Source: Hypsibius dujardini (Eukaryota > Tardigrada > Eutardigrada > Parachela > Hypsibiidae). From it: a stretch of 64,000 bases of DNA. Under the pieces are notes generated by a model. That model was given only the letters and a program-made list of their open reading frames with translations, did not search any database and had not been told where the DNA came from. Numbering within the stretch: position 1 is the stretch's first letter; each line of letters begins with the position of its first letter. The position numbers and the translations under genes were made by a program. Of this stretch, positions 11,206 to 20,929 are shown in pieces. The stretch lies in the NCBI GenBank assembly GCA_001579985.1, contig LRSR01004867.1, forward strand, positions 19,186 through 83,185. The letters run 5' to 3'.

Positions 11206-11906
11206 TGTATATTATTATATTGGAAAAATCATTTTGTTTTAATTTTTTCTCTATGGAAAAATAATGCGCAAGAATGCTTGAGCATGCTTGTGAATGCCTA
11301 ACGTTTACTTCTGCATATCCATTTCATTGTCAGATTGTTGTGTAAGTGCAATAGCACCGCGTGGCGGTGTGGTACTAACCGAGCAGGGAAAGCGTCATAT
11401 GAACCCTAATCATCTCATCCATTCAAGTTAGGTACTTTCCCTATTTAAGCCAAGTTTGGCTGACTCAAGACTACCCATATACCTAAAACAGCGGGTTAGC
11501 AGAGAGTTGAGTAAAATACTTAAATATTAGAATGAGTAGAGTAGACTTGGGTTTTACCGATTGCGGAAGAGTGTAGAGTGATCTAACTTGCTGAGTTCAG
11601 CAGTGAACGGTTTTAGTCTGCTGCTCTCATAGCACAAGGCATACTATTATTTTCAGCGTTTGATGTGGTGCTGAATTAGAATGAACGTAGACAACGATTT
11701 CTCGAGTGGTACTACTTCACTTCATACACAGCTGTGGAAGTTGACGGTTACGAGTAGTGTTGTGAGGTATAGGTAGAGGACCAACTTAACGGTATACAGC
11801 TCGTACGAGTCAATACAGTACTGTTTTTGTTGTTTTTTCTCTCTCTTTGTTTGAGGTAGCCAATCAGAGAAGGGGGGTGGAGCCTAGGCATGTGCATTTC
11901 ATCTCT

Positions 11907-11939
11907 GAAGAACCTTCATTCGAAAATTGAAGAACCTTC
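11907..11939. promoter_or_regulatory. Heat-shock-element-like motifs upstream of the TIR gene
   Basis: GAAGAACCTTC occurs twice (11907-11917 and 11929-11939) with TTCGAAAA between, giving alternating GAA/TTC blocks like the metazoan heat shock element. A CCAAT-type box (GCCAATCAGAG) lies about 40 bases upstream. The TIR gene starts 209 bases downstream. The mirror copy is at about 5041-5073. Function is inferred from spacing only. Confidence 0.35.
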
Positions 11940-12147
11940 CGACAATTTTTGTCAGCAATCCATTCATTCCAACTCTGCTTCTCTCCAATCTTCCCTCATA
12001 CGAGCTACGGTAAATACGTTTTATTTAAATTATTAACAGGTATGTGATGAATAATTGAGTGGATGGTGTAGATAGCAGTCTACACCTTGGGGAGTTGGTC
12101 ATAGGGGTAAAACCGCAGGAAATTCTGACCCCTTCCTTTTCAGTAAA

Positions 12148-12628
12148 ATGACTCAAAAGATCGCTGATTATCACCGTCGTAAAAATGGGACATCACCAAT
12201 CAATACGACTCCTTGGGTAGGAGAGGTGTTTGGTCCAAAATTGGATGAAAGAGGGCTACATGAGGTATATTTTGTTATTGTTAAAAAGTCCATTAAGAGT
12301 AATGGTTGATTGATGGTTAGATAGACAGGTTTAATGTTTTCGGTTGGTTGATTGATTGGATATTAGGATCTAAAGAATTTTTATTTTGGAGAGGTTACTA
12401 CCGTCTATTCATTTGTTGCAGACTCATGATCTCCATTTGTTAGCTTTGCGTCATCCGGATGATCTTCCTGCTCGACTTGCTGAAATGTGTGGTACTCCGG
12501 TGGGATCTCACTTGTATCATTACCACGTGAGGACAAGCAATGAAGTTCATCGCTACATTACCAGTGCATCATTTGAATTGATCATGTTTTATCATGAACG
12601 TAGAGGTTATAAGAGACTCTTTCGTTGA
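12148..12628 (+). CDS. Intron-containing TIR gene, right copy (unknown function)
   Basis: Exon 1 is 12148-12264 and exon 2 is 12422-12628, with a GT-AG intron of 157 bases. Both exons give the same protein sequence as the left copy (107 residues, His/Arg-rich, starting MTQKIADYHRRKNG). The start was chosen because it is the first ATG in frame after an upstream stretch containing possible 5'-UTR splice signals (GGTAAATACG at ~12009 and TTAACAG at ~12040). No known domain is recognised. Transcription runs outward, toward the element's right end. Confidence 0.7.
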
Positions 12629-12884
12629 AGCTGGAGATGTACTTTTCATCTTTACTAACCTCTCTGTTCTTCTTCACACAACTCTTTTGAATTTTTCGTG
12701 TTTTGGTGAAAGTGGTGGAAGTGGTGAAAAGTGGGTAAAAAGTGAAGGGTGAGACAGGAACTTTTGCGATCGTGTTTTTGGGTTTTGAGAAAAGTAGGGT
12801 ATAGATCTATAGTGGTTTTTGGCTAGTTTTAGGCTTGGTGGGCTATAGTTCGTAATAGTTTGGAGGTAAGGAAAATTGTGTTTT

Positions 12885-12922
12885 CCGAGCACAGATTGGT
12901 GTTGCTAGGAATCTGTGCTCGG
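12885..12922. other. Terminal hairpin, right end
   Basis: CCGAGCACAGATT and AATCTGTGCTCGG form a 13-bp stem around GGTGTTGCTAGG. That loop is the complement of the left-end loop, as expected from the inverted repeats. It lies 36 bp inside the right edge. Confidence 0.8.
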
Positions 12923-12940
12923 AACGGCTAATACTAACTA

Positions 12941-13136
12941 CTTCTGTCTATCTGTCTGCCTGTCTGCCTGCCTGCCTGTCTGTCTATCTGTCTGTCTGTC
13001 TGCCTGTCTGTCTGTCTATCTGTTTGTCTATCTGTCTGTCTGTCTGCTTGTCTGTCTGTCTGCTTGTCTGCTTGTTTGTCTGTCTGTCCATCTGTCTGGC
13101 TGACTGTCCTGTCTGTCTGTCCACCTGTGGATCGAT
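12941..13136. repeat. CTGT/CTGC tetranucleotide microsatellite
   Basis: About 195 bp of imperfect CTGT, CTGC and CTAT units directly beyond the element. The left edge of the element begins with the complementary CAGACAGATAGACAG, so the microsatellite is either target sequence or part of the terminus. Open frames across it are artefacts of the repeat. Confidence 0.85.
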
Positions 13137-13299
13137 CTATTTTTTATTGTCTGGGTGCTTTTTAACTTTCAATTTGGCCTGTTTGTCTGTCTGTGGCCTG
13201 TTTGATAGTTTGTCTATTATCTTTGACGCGCACAGTACAAACCTAATGTGGCTAATGTGGCTCAAACGAGAACTCTCCGGTCTGAATCGTGATCGAAAA

Positions 13300-14154
13300 C
13301 TAGTCCTGTTGAGGTTGTGCCTTATCAAAGAGTGTCTTATCAGGGCGGCCACCGTCGACGATTTCCGCCATGTAAGCCGCCACCATCGGACCGCATTGGT
13401 TGGTGTTCGGGAGTTGCTTCTGCACAACAGGAAACGTGACGTGTACAGCTGGCTTCGTTTCGGTGCTGAAAAGCATAAAGAGCTGGTATCTGAAGTGCGG
13501 ACTCAGTTCTGAATCAAGGCTGTTGTAAACGAACACTTCTTCGGAAGCTGCGTGCTCGACTGCCAAAATGAAATGAGCAGATGCAAAGAGAACTTGGACA
13601 CAAGTCAGTCCAGATGCAGTCTGGGAGCGAACATGAGCTTTGGTCATCTGCAACTGAATAGCCTTGGTCGGCACGCCGGACTTCTGCAGGGAAATAACTC
13701 TCGCCGCTTCCGTTTCACTCAGACGTCGGTTTTCGGGCAGGTACTTGAAACTTTTGTCTGTCAACTCCTGATTATGGCTGACATTCTTCACAGTGACTTC
13801 GAGTTCACCTGCCTTGAGGCGAACGTTCAACCGAATTTCGGCGGGGCAGCCCGAACGTCCGGTATGAGTGAAGATCCTCTCACCCGTTCCCTTCGCTTTG
13901 TAGCCGGCATGATGGACGCAATGATACACGATCTTCTTGTACTGCAGAGTCCCAAATAGTTTGTGGTCCTTACTGAGTCGTTGTGATTCGTCCACTACAA
14001 AAGTCTGGAATGACTCCTTCTGATATGGCAGAAAGTCAGTTTCCCAATCAGCATATAAAGCATACTGGTTCTTGAGACCTTTCGCTCCCGATATCTTTGG
14101 TTGGTAAAGCTGCTCCGCTTCTTGTGAGCCTGTCTGTTCTGAGTCGGAAATAGT
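13300..14154 (-). CDS. FAR1/ZSWIM-like N-terminus fused to a C48-like cysteine protease domain
   Basis: The frame is open from a stop at 14157-14155 to TAG at 13302-13300. The first M in the longest clear stretch is at 13995, but the frame continues upstream through YADWETDFLPYQKESFQTF, so the true start or a 5' exon is uncertain. The N-terminal half (YHCVHHAGYK through GCPAEIRLNV) resembles the FAR1/ZSWIM-type DNA-binding region of MULE-derived proteins. The C-terminal half has the Ulp1-like order of a His (SAHFILAVEH), a VYNSLDS segment where Asp is usual, a Gln (QKQLPNTNQ) and Cys in QCGPMVAAY. The transposase core expected between them is absent. I read it as a deletion derivative or recruited remnant of a transposon gene. 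The domain assignment is by motif only. Confidence 0.55.
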   Translation of the reverse strand, partial: TISDSEQTGSQEAEQLYQPKISGAKGLKNQYALYADWETDFLPYQKESFQTFVVDESQRLSKDHKLFGTLQYKKIVYHCVHHAGYKAKGTGERIFTHTGRSGCPAEIRLNVRLKAGELEVTVKNVSHNQELTDKSFKYLPENRRLSETEAARVISLQKSGVPTKAIQLQMTKAHVRSQTASGLTCVQVLFASAHFILAVEHAASEEVFVYNSLDSELSPHFRYQLFMLFSTETKPAVHVTFPVVQKQLPNTNQCGPMVAAYMAEIVDGGRPDKTLFDKAQPQQD

Positions 14155-14159
14155 TCATT

Positions 14160-15410
14160 GTTATCTGAGCGGTCCCCGTCATCTGCGACGGAGCTTGCCA
14201 CTCTCATTCATTTTGTCTCGATAATACAGTCAGAGTACTAATAAACTATTGGAAATTGTTTTGCTCTTGGATTTCAATCGTTCCATCAATCAGTAATATA
14301 TCTTACGAATAACTAAGTATCCTGGTAATCTCTTGGAAGTCATTTTTTATTGTATTTCAATTAAAAAAATTAAAAGGGTGGGACAGGTGTCAGGGGGCGG
14401 AGCTGTAGGCCAGCTCTGGAAAGCTACGCTCGAATTTCTTGTCCTTTTTGAGAAATACACACAACTCCGTCCCCTTACACCTGAAAAATATTCGGCTGAT
14501 GCGGATCGACTCCAAATTGAATTTGGTGTGGGAAAGTGTTAAAACACTTGTTTTAAATGCATGTTTCAAAATCTACATTTTTTACAGTGAAAATCAAGGA
14601 AAATATTGAGCTTTCAATCAATCAAGCACCTGTTCACAGCACAACCTCGCTAGGAAGTCTTTTTCTGCCTTATTCTTTTCTGAAACCGGTAATGTGATTT
14701 CCACGCGGAGACCCCAATGATAAATCACGATAAATAGGCAGCTGTTTGTAAAAAAAAACTCACGCCGATCGGGAGGGAAAATCTCCATTACTTTCCTAGT
14801 TAGGCACAATTGAAATGTTACTCTTTTGACCGTATATGAGACTATTCCAAATTCAATTCAGGATTAATAAGCGCAATATCTTCTTGAATATAACAGAATG
14901 AAAGTAGTCGAAATTGTCGCCGCGTAATTATAGCCTAAGCCATGATTCGTTTTTTTGCCTGCCACCGGATGTAAGGGTGCATGCACCGAGGAGAGCGGGG
15001 TGGGAAACCATGCCCTGCGCGAGACCAATTAATTGAGCGAAATCGGCGCTGACAATTTTGGCTTATGCCTAATTTTGGTCATTTCGAATTTTGAATACGA
15101 TTGTCAGAGCGAATGTGTAGGAATATATACATTAGATCTGCCATGCCATTTTGTTATTATACTTTTCGCATTTATTTTACAAGGTAATTAATTTCTAAAC
15201 CTACAGCTCCCCGGCTATGTTAAACAATTTTATTAAAACTCTTAATTTTTAAATTTTGTGAAGTGCGGTCATAAGCCAAGCTGAGCTAATCAGTTGCAAA
15301 AACTTTTTTAATTTTAAATGCATTTATGCTGTATGCTGAAAAATTTGACTACCATACGTGACTTCTGGTCAGTTCCGGGACAAGACATTTCGCGCGTGAG
15401 CCATTGTTTT
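14160..15410. other. No gene recognised
   Basis: AT-rich intergenic DNA. Short open frames around 14333-14542, 14618-14809 and 15318-15515 have no recognisable domains, and the last is driven by the CTTATA repeat. Confidence 0.5.
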
Positions 15411-15416
15411 ATAAAC

Positions 15417-15750
15417 TTACTTATACTTATACTTATACTTATACTTATACTTATACTTATACTTATAGCAGTAGCACGTGTATCTTTACCCGCCCTGCAT
15501 GACTTATACTTATAATTAAACTTATACTTATACTTATACTTATTTACTTATACTTATAGCAGTAGGAGGCGTGTCTGCACCCTCCCTGCCTGACGTATTT
15601 AGATTTGGCTAGTCATGGGACAACGCTTTATTCAAAAATAGCGGTCAGTTTCGGTACACGCGTAATATGCCTGGCCGCATGATGGGTGTGACCCATACTT
15701 TTCCTCCTCATACCTATACTTACATGTTTATACTTCATATTTATACTTAT
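15417..15750. repeat. (ACTTAT)n microsatellite and dispersed repeat
   Basis: Perfect and near-perfect ACTTAT units run through 15417-15470 and 15508-15560. The following segment (CGGTACACGCGTAATATGCC, GGGTGTGACCCATACTT) recurs in inverted orientation at about 31180-31410, also next to an AAGTAT-type repeat, so the two are copies of one dispersed element. Confidence 0.75.
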
Positions 15751-15913
15751 CTCTAGGACTACTTAGCTATTACATATCCCCACTTGGAAATGGAAATGAA
15801 AAAAACTTGTCCATTTCAATAGTTTTGTTCAGCACAAAGTTTAAAAATATTTGTAATGTTAGTAAAGTACGATTACAGTGCAAATTGACCACTGATCAGT
15901 CGTTTTAATACAG

Positions 15914-18434
15914 CTGCGTTTGCAACAACTTCCGGCGATAAGTCGGACACCCTCTTTTGGGATGTGGATGTTAGGAGAAACCGTGGAAGATTTTTGGTGT
16001 TTGCGCAAGGACCGTCGCTCTGGAAATTGCCTGGCGTAGATGTTGGTGAGACGAGAGAACTTTCAAACAATTCCGGAGAAACAAATTGGGCCGTTGCTGT
16101 GGATTGCGTTAAACATCATCTCTACTGGACAACATCCCAAACGAGTATTAGACGTTCTCGGTTTGATGGCTTAGACAATCATCTGGTCGTCTCAAATAGT
16201 AAGATACTTCATGGCAAATAGCGTCATTTGGTGACATTTTCTGGAAAGCGATGCTGATTATGGCCTCGATTTTCATTTCTAGCTGAAATATATAAAGGGT
16301 TGGCCGTGGACTTTGTGTCTGGAAATATGTTTTGGGTTCAAGGCAACGCCATTCTTGTAGCAAAGACGAGTAACCTGGAGGCTGGACACAAAACTCATTT
16401 CACATACGGAAATCATTTCAAATTCAGCACTTGCCGTGCATCATTCCCGCGGGTAAGTAAGTGTAACGATTGACCTTCAACTAAGCAACCAATTTTTAAT
16501 TTATGCGATAATCTATGCCGTAAAACTTTTAATTAGTTTTCTGAGCGTTGACCAAAATAGCTTGCTCATGGTATTAGCAGTTGTCATGCACTGATTGTTT
16601 TTGCAGTCAAGGATTGCAATTTATAGTGCGTCAATAGGTACAGTATTCTCCTGACTCAAGGAACAGCTAAGCCCCGCCCCACCCCCGAGCCACACACCGG
16701 TCCAAATATACGGCGCATGCGAGGGCGATGTTCACACCCTAGGGCATAAAACTATCCCTGGATGTCGAGAGAATACAACGGCCAATCGAGTCCTCTAAAG
16801 TGTATGCGTCTGTGATAGTTGTCATACGTATTCAACCTCGAACGGTATTTACTTAAAATCTGGATCTCGGGGAAATTTGAATCTCACCTTGACAAATTGA
16901 ACTTCACTTGTAGTAATCTTGCTGATTTGCGAAACATCCGAAAGTAAAAAGCAATCATGCAGTCGCCTCAAGAATGTTACAAATTTAATATCAGGTTTGC
17001 TCTTCGATTGATTCCCATTTAAAATGCTTCACATGAAAAAATTGTCGCGTCAAAAATTATCTTCCAACCAATCACCTTATGTGACAGGAAAATTTGTCGT
17101 TACTATCCAAAACAAAGGAAAGACTTAAAAGCGGATTGAGGTCGGCCGGGGGAGAAGGCAATCCTGCTGGAGGGGGTCGCAAAAAAATGTTCGCTCCCTT
17201 CCCCCGCTGGGCGAGGGGGCAAGCTTTAACATGTAAAAAGCCAAACAAATTTTGAAGCAGTTAAATAACTTCAATTTCATAAATCACAATATAAAACTAA
17301 CAGGCAGCTTTTCCTCATTAAGTGAATAGAGATAATGAAAAAACAGCAGTGCCGTCAAGAGATTCATTTTAGTTTTGGAACCACCGCTCAATCATCTCGT
17401 CATTGAAATCCACAGATACAGGAACCGATGAAAATTTTGCCGTGAATTTCTTTTTGCCCTGTCCGAATAAGAGTTTAAAATAAAAAAATTATTGCCCCAT
17501 CTCAATCAATTTTATACATTTGCAGTTCAATCTACTGGTCACACTCCTACACAACAATCGAGACTGCCTCCATGGATGGAAGTAATCGTCAAGTCTGGGT
17601 CACTGGAGTCAGGGCCTTTTCTCTGGCTTTGGATTACGAAGCAAACAACCATTACTGGACCGACCACAGTAAGCTGACGTGGTTGTCAAAACACGAACTC
17701 GTTTACAGCCGAAGGTCCGTTGGTGTTTGTCTTGCACTTAACCGTCTCTTTGGACACGTTTGTGTCCGGATTCGTCAATGTAACTGACAACAACCGACTG
17801 ATGAAATGTCCGGCCGTCATAGTTGACGCAGACACTTCCAAACTCTTTGTCAGAGTAAAAGCGTTTTATAATCCTCTACAATGTGAACTAATCAAATGTA
17901 CCGAAGCAAAATGTCTGCTAAATATTGGTCCGATAATGTTTTACAGATACTGGAAATATCGAATGCATTTCGTTGAATGGAGGAGGCAAACGAATTGTCT
18001 CCGCTTAAGGAAGTGCGGGAAAATACTCTTTTGGCATCTCATTATCGGGAGGACGCGTTTACTGGACGTCCTACTCACCGTAACTCAATATTGCTAGCGA
18101 ATCCTGGAATTGTCTTTCCTAAATCCGCGTTCTGTCGCAGTGGCACGGTAAATAGTATCACCAAAACTGGATCGAAAAGGAAAGAACATTCCCTTCCATC
18201 CGGACGGAGTGGATACTTATACGGAATTGTTTTTGTGCCAGAAGAGTGCCCCAAATGTACGTTCAATTAAAACCATTCAATTTATACCTCGATTCACAGC
18301 CTAGTTACATTTTCCTTTTAGTAAACAATGCATGCGCGGTTTCCAACGGAGGATGTCCTTTCATCTGTCTGCCTCTCCCGGGAAATAACAAGAAATGTGT
18401 TTGCGCTGACGGCAATTCATCCTGCACTTCATAA
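15914..18434 (+). pseudogene. YWTD beta-propeller + EGF, copy B (disabled)
   Basis: Exons by homology: 15914-16198, 16283-16452, 17526-17668, 17947-18079, 18141-18256 and 18322-18434. Exon 1 contains FLVFAQGPSLWK and HHLYWTT, and exon 6 contains the EGF module [10 protein letters not shown]. Two lesions are visible. Exon 2 lacks two bases near 16395 compared with copies A, C and E, giving the wrong exit phase. Exon 4 has an in-frame TAA at 18006-18008 where the other copies have CAA. All splice sites still look usable. The region upstream of exon 1 differs from copies C, E, F and G, and no in-frame ATG is seen, so an upstream exon may exist. The copy is followed by a stray subunit f exon. Confidence 0.82.
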
Positions 18435-18937
18435 AATCTTTCGTAATTTTTTCCTGATTTGTTGAGCGAACTTCCGTCGCAGACCTCTTTGTGTTTTAAT
18501 CGTTTTGTCGGTCTTAAATTTTAATCGGAGTCTTATTTATTATCTATTTAACTTAATTGAGAAATGAATAAGTGGATCTATGTGGATTAAAATAGTCACT
18601 GAAGAAGTAAATTAAAATTCCTTGGCAATTAATTTTTAGCTAACCTAGCAAGTGATTTCGTCCCGTAATTTTAGTCTTTATCATTCCTGGTTCAAAATCG
18701 TCTTCCCGGAAGGGATTGCACACGTGTCACGCCAGATACGATTATGAAATGAACAGCTTCAATAAATGAAGCCACGATTGATCAAGACAAAGCGAAAATT
18801 GCCGCAAAAGGTTGTTTGCTGTTTTCTTATTCCAAACAGAAGAGTAGGCGCATGAACAGAATTTCCTATCACGCTAGACATGACAAAATATTACAAAAGC
18901 AGAGAAGCAAAGGGAACATCGTCGCTTGATTGGTTGC

Positions 18938-19083
18938 TCAGTGGTATTTGGCATGGCTAAACAGACGAATAGTCTTGTAGTTGATGCAGTAGAAGAGAGT
19001 AGACAATCCGACCGCAAACTGCACGTACGGAGCAGCGGTCCCGTAACGCACCGCCACGTATTTGTGGAACGAACGCCAGTACC
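18938..19083 (-). pseudogene. ATP synthase subunit f, exon 3 only (copy downstream of YWTD B)
   Basis: Homologous to exon 3 of the complete gene at 2603-2748. It retains an acceptor-like TTTTAG and an open frame with HKYVAVRYGTAAPYVQFAVG ending KYH. Exons 1 and 2 are not present further along the minus strand. It was evidently carried along when the YWTD block was duplicated. Confidence 0.85.
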
Positions 19084-19089
19084 CTAAAA

Positions 19090-20290
19090 GGAACAAAAAT
19101 TGATATGATGAGAGATAATACCGGAGAGAAAACCATTTTTTTTGCATTTGAATCGTTCCAAATGTGAAATTAAATAATAAATAATAACCACACCGAAGCA
19201 GATAATAAAATTTAAAAATATACTGTAATTATGTAAATAATTTTAAGGACATGTGTATTTTTAAATTTTAAAAAAAATTGAAAATATTTGAAATGAACTG
19301 AATTAAATAAAAAAAATTCTTCGTTTTTACTTGTATTAGCGAAATAATTAAATTTAGAAATATACTTCCAGGAGTTCAATTAATTAAACTCTTTAAATAA
19401 GTTGAATTTAATTGAATTTATTTGAATTTAATTAGCTTTTTTTGTTATACTCTTATAGTACAAATTAAATTAAATAATCTACAAAAATTGAACACACAAA
19501 AAAACAGTATAAAATTATGAAACTGAACGGCAGTTTTTAAAAAAAAATCAAATAAATGTAATATATTATAATTTACCGTTACTTTGACATTACAGCAATT
19601 TAACTAAATAATAATAATCCACAAAAAATAAGGACATACAATAATGAAAATGTGAAACTGAAAATAACAATTTAAAGGTCCTTGTCAACGGGAGCAAAAT
19701 GGTCTAATGTAATCATTAATTGATGAGAAGGGCAATCGGTTCGAGAGGAAATTTTTTCGGCCAATTGAGAAACTCAAAAAAACTGAAGCTTCTACAAATT
19801 TGGCGATGAATACTTTTATCCACTTATTTATTAACAAATATTTCCATCAATAAATGAAAAAAAATCGTGAAAGACTGCGTCAAAGCAAACACAATCAATT
19901 TCAACGATTTTGTACGGTAAAGAAAAACAAGATATACACACAATACTTGTGACCTAACGACCGCTGCTGTAGCTGTAATGTTCTTCTTTCTGAAGCATGA
20001 AGGTCTTGAAAATAATTGATCTGCAAACCCAGTTTGTAACCTTTCGTACAGGCATTTGTTTGTTTGCAGGCTATGGTGTTCGAAATTGACGGATCCGTTC
20101 GCGAAGTTACTGTGCTGAAACGCAGATGCCGAGGCTGCAGTTGCGTGCTTGAGTACGATATGCTCTAGGTCAGTACAAAGAAGGGGTACCAGTTCTACAC
20201 CCAACCACAGCCACTAGTGCGAGTGACTTTGACCGTCTATTTCTCTCGCGAATTCTGCGAATTCATCGCTGCTACCATGACGTAATCGGT
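19090..20290. other. AT-rich intergenic DNA
   Basis: Very AT-rich, with TTAAATTAA-type runs between 19140 and 19680. The minus-strand open frame at 19824-20204 has no recognisable domain and lies just past the Pro/Tyr/Ser-rich pseudogene, so it may be 3'-UTR. Confidence 0.45.
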
Positions 20291-20295
20291 TAGTG

Positions 20296-20912
20296 TTAGT
20301 TCGCGGCATCAAGGGATTGTACTCGGACCGGATTGGGGGTCTGGTAGGTAGACTGGGATTGGTATCCGGAAGGAGCCTGATAGCTTGGCGGTGACGGATA
20401 ACTGGGTGGTGATTGGTAACCTCCGTAAGAACCTCCGTAATATGGATCCGGGGCAGGAGACTGGTAGCTTGGAGGGGACTGGTAACTGGGAGGCGATTGT
20501 TAACTGTAATATTGATTGGCCGGCAGACTTCCGTACAGAGACCGGGTGTCGGGTGCAGCACCATAGTGGATGTCGGGTGCAGCACCATAGTGGAAGTATG
20601 GTGCAGGGGCTGGCGCATCATAGGGACCTAAATTTCAAAGGATTTATTTAATAAATCATCGTTTTTTCTATTTCGGTAAAATATCGGCGATACAAATAAT
20701 ACAGAAAATCAGTAGATATTAGGTATAAACATCAATTTATAAATTAATGTACGAAATGCCAATGCTCATATGTATAGTTTACAGAACATAACAGAAACTA
20801 TACAAACACTGTACAAACATTACACACCGTTTATACATCTTTATGTGAATCTCTTATCTGCGTAAGCAATACCAGCGCTGAGCAGGAAGACGACAACTAT
20901 TGGGCTATACAT
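20296..20912 (-). pseudogene. Pro/Tyr/Ser-rich secreted protein gene with donor and nonsense lesions
   Basis: Exon 1 (20912-20858) encodes an 18-residue signal-peptide-like start, MYSPIVVVFLLSAGIAYA, plus one base. Exon 2 (20627-20296) follows an acceptor TTTAG, and the phase joins well. The exon 2 frame gives GPYDAPAPAPYFHYG with a duplicated HYGAAPD unit, then repeated SPPSYQ motifs, ending DAAN-stop. The low-complexity PSY pattern resembles structural or adhesive secreted proteins; that is inference. Two defects are seen: the donor reads CAG/ATAAGA instead of CAG/GTAAGA, and an in-frame TAA lies at 20502-20500. A competing frame (20214-20621) is open but lacks the repeat logic and signal peptide. 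Confidence 0.62.
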
Positions 20913-20929
20913 GCTTTGTGATTGTGGTT

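Larger units (their letters stand above)
4019..12958. mobile_element. Polinton/Maverick-like element with ~1.9 kb terminal inverted repeats
   Basis: The 8.9 kb element is bounded by long inverted repeats (4019-5923 and 11030-12958). Its interior is AT-rich with genes on the minus strand: a protein-primed family B polymerase and four small ORFs. A polymerase of this type plus long TIRs is the hallmark of Polintons and related linear replicons. The usual Polinton integrase, FtsK-type packaging ATPase, cysteine protease and capsid genes are not visible in any frame. Either the element is a reduced or deleted derivative, or it belongs to a polymerase-only lineage. The TIRs are nearly identical, which suggests recent insertion or gene conversion, yet the polymerase is broken. 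No clear target-site duplication is seen. Confidence 0.85.
11030..12958. repeat. Right terminal inverted repeat
   Basis: Reverse complement of 4019-5923. Its outer end CTTCTGTCTATCTGTCTG (12941-12958) mirrors CAGACAGATAGACAGAAG at 4019. Outside it the CTGT microsatellite continues, so the exact outer border is uncertain by a few bases. Confidence 0.9.

Noticed and set aside
13024-13512. 162-codon frame beginning in the CTGT microsatellite
   Set aside because: The first third is repeat-encoded Cys/Leu/Ser. The rest is antisense to the ZSWIM/C48-like ORF.
20214-20621. 135-codon minus-strand frame over the PSY gene
   Set aside because: Open only because the PSY repeats lack stops in that frame. 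It lacks a signal peptide, and the repeat periodicity makes sense only in the other frame.
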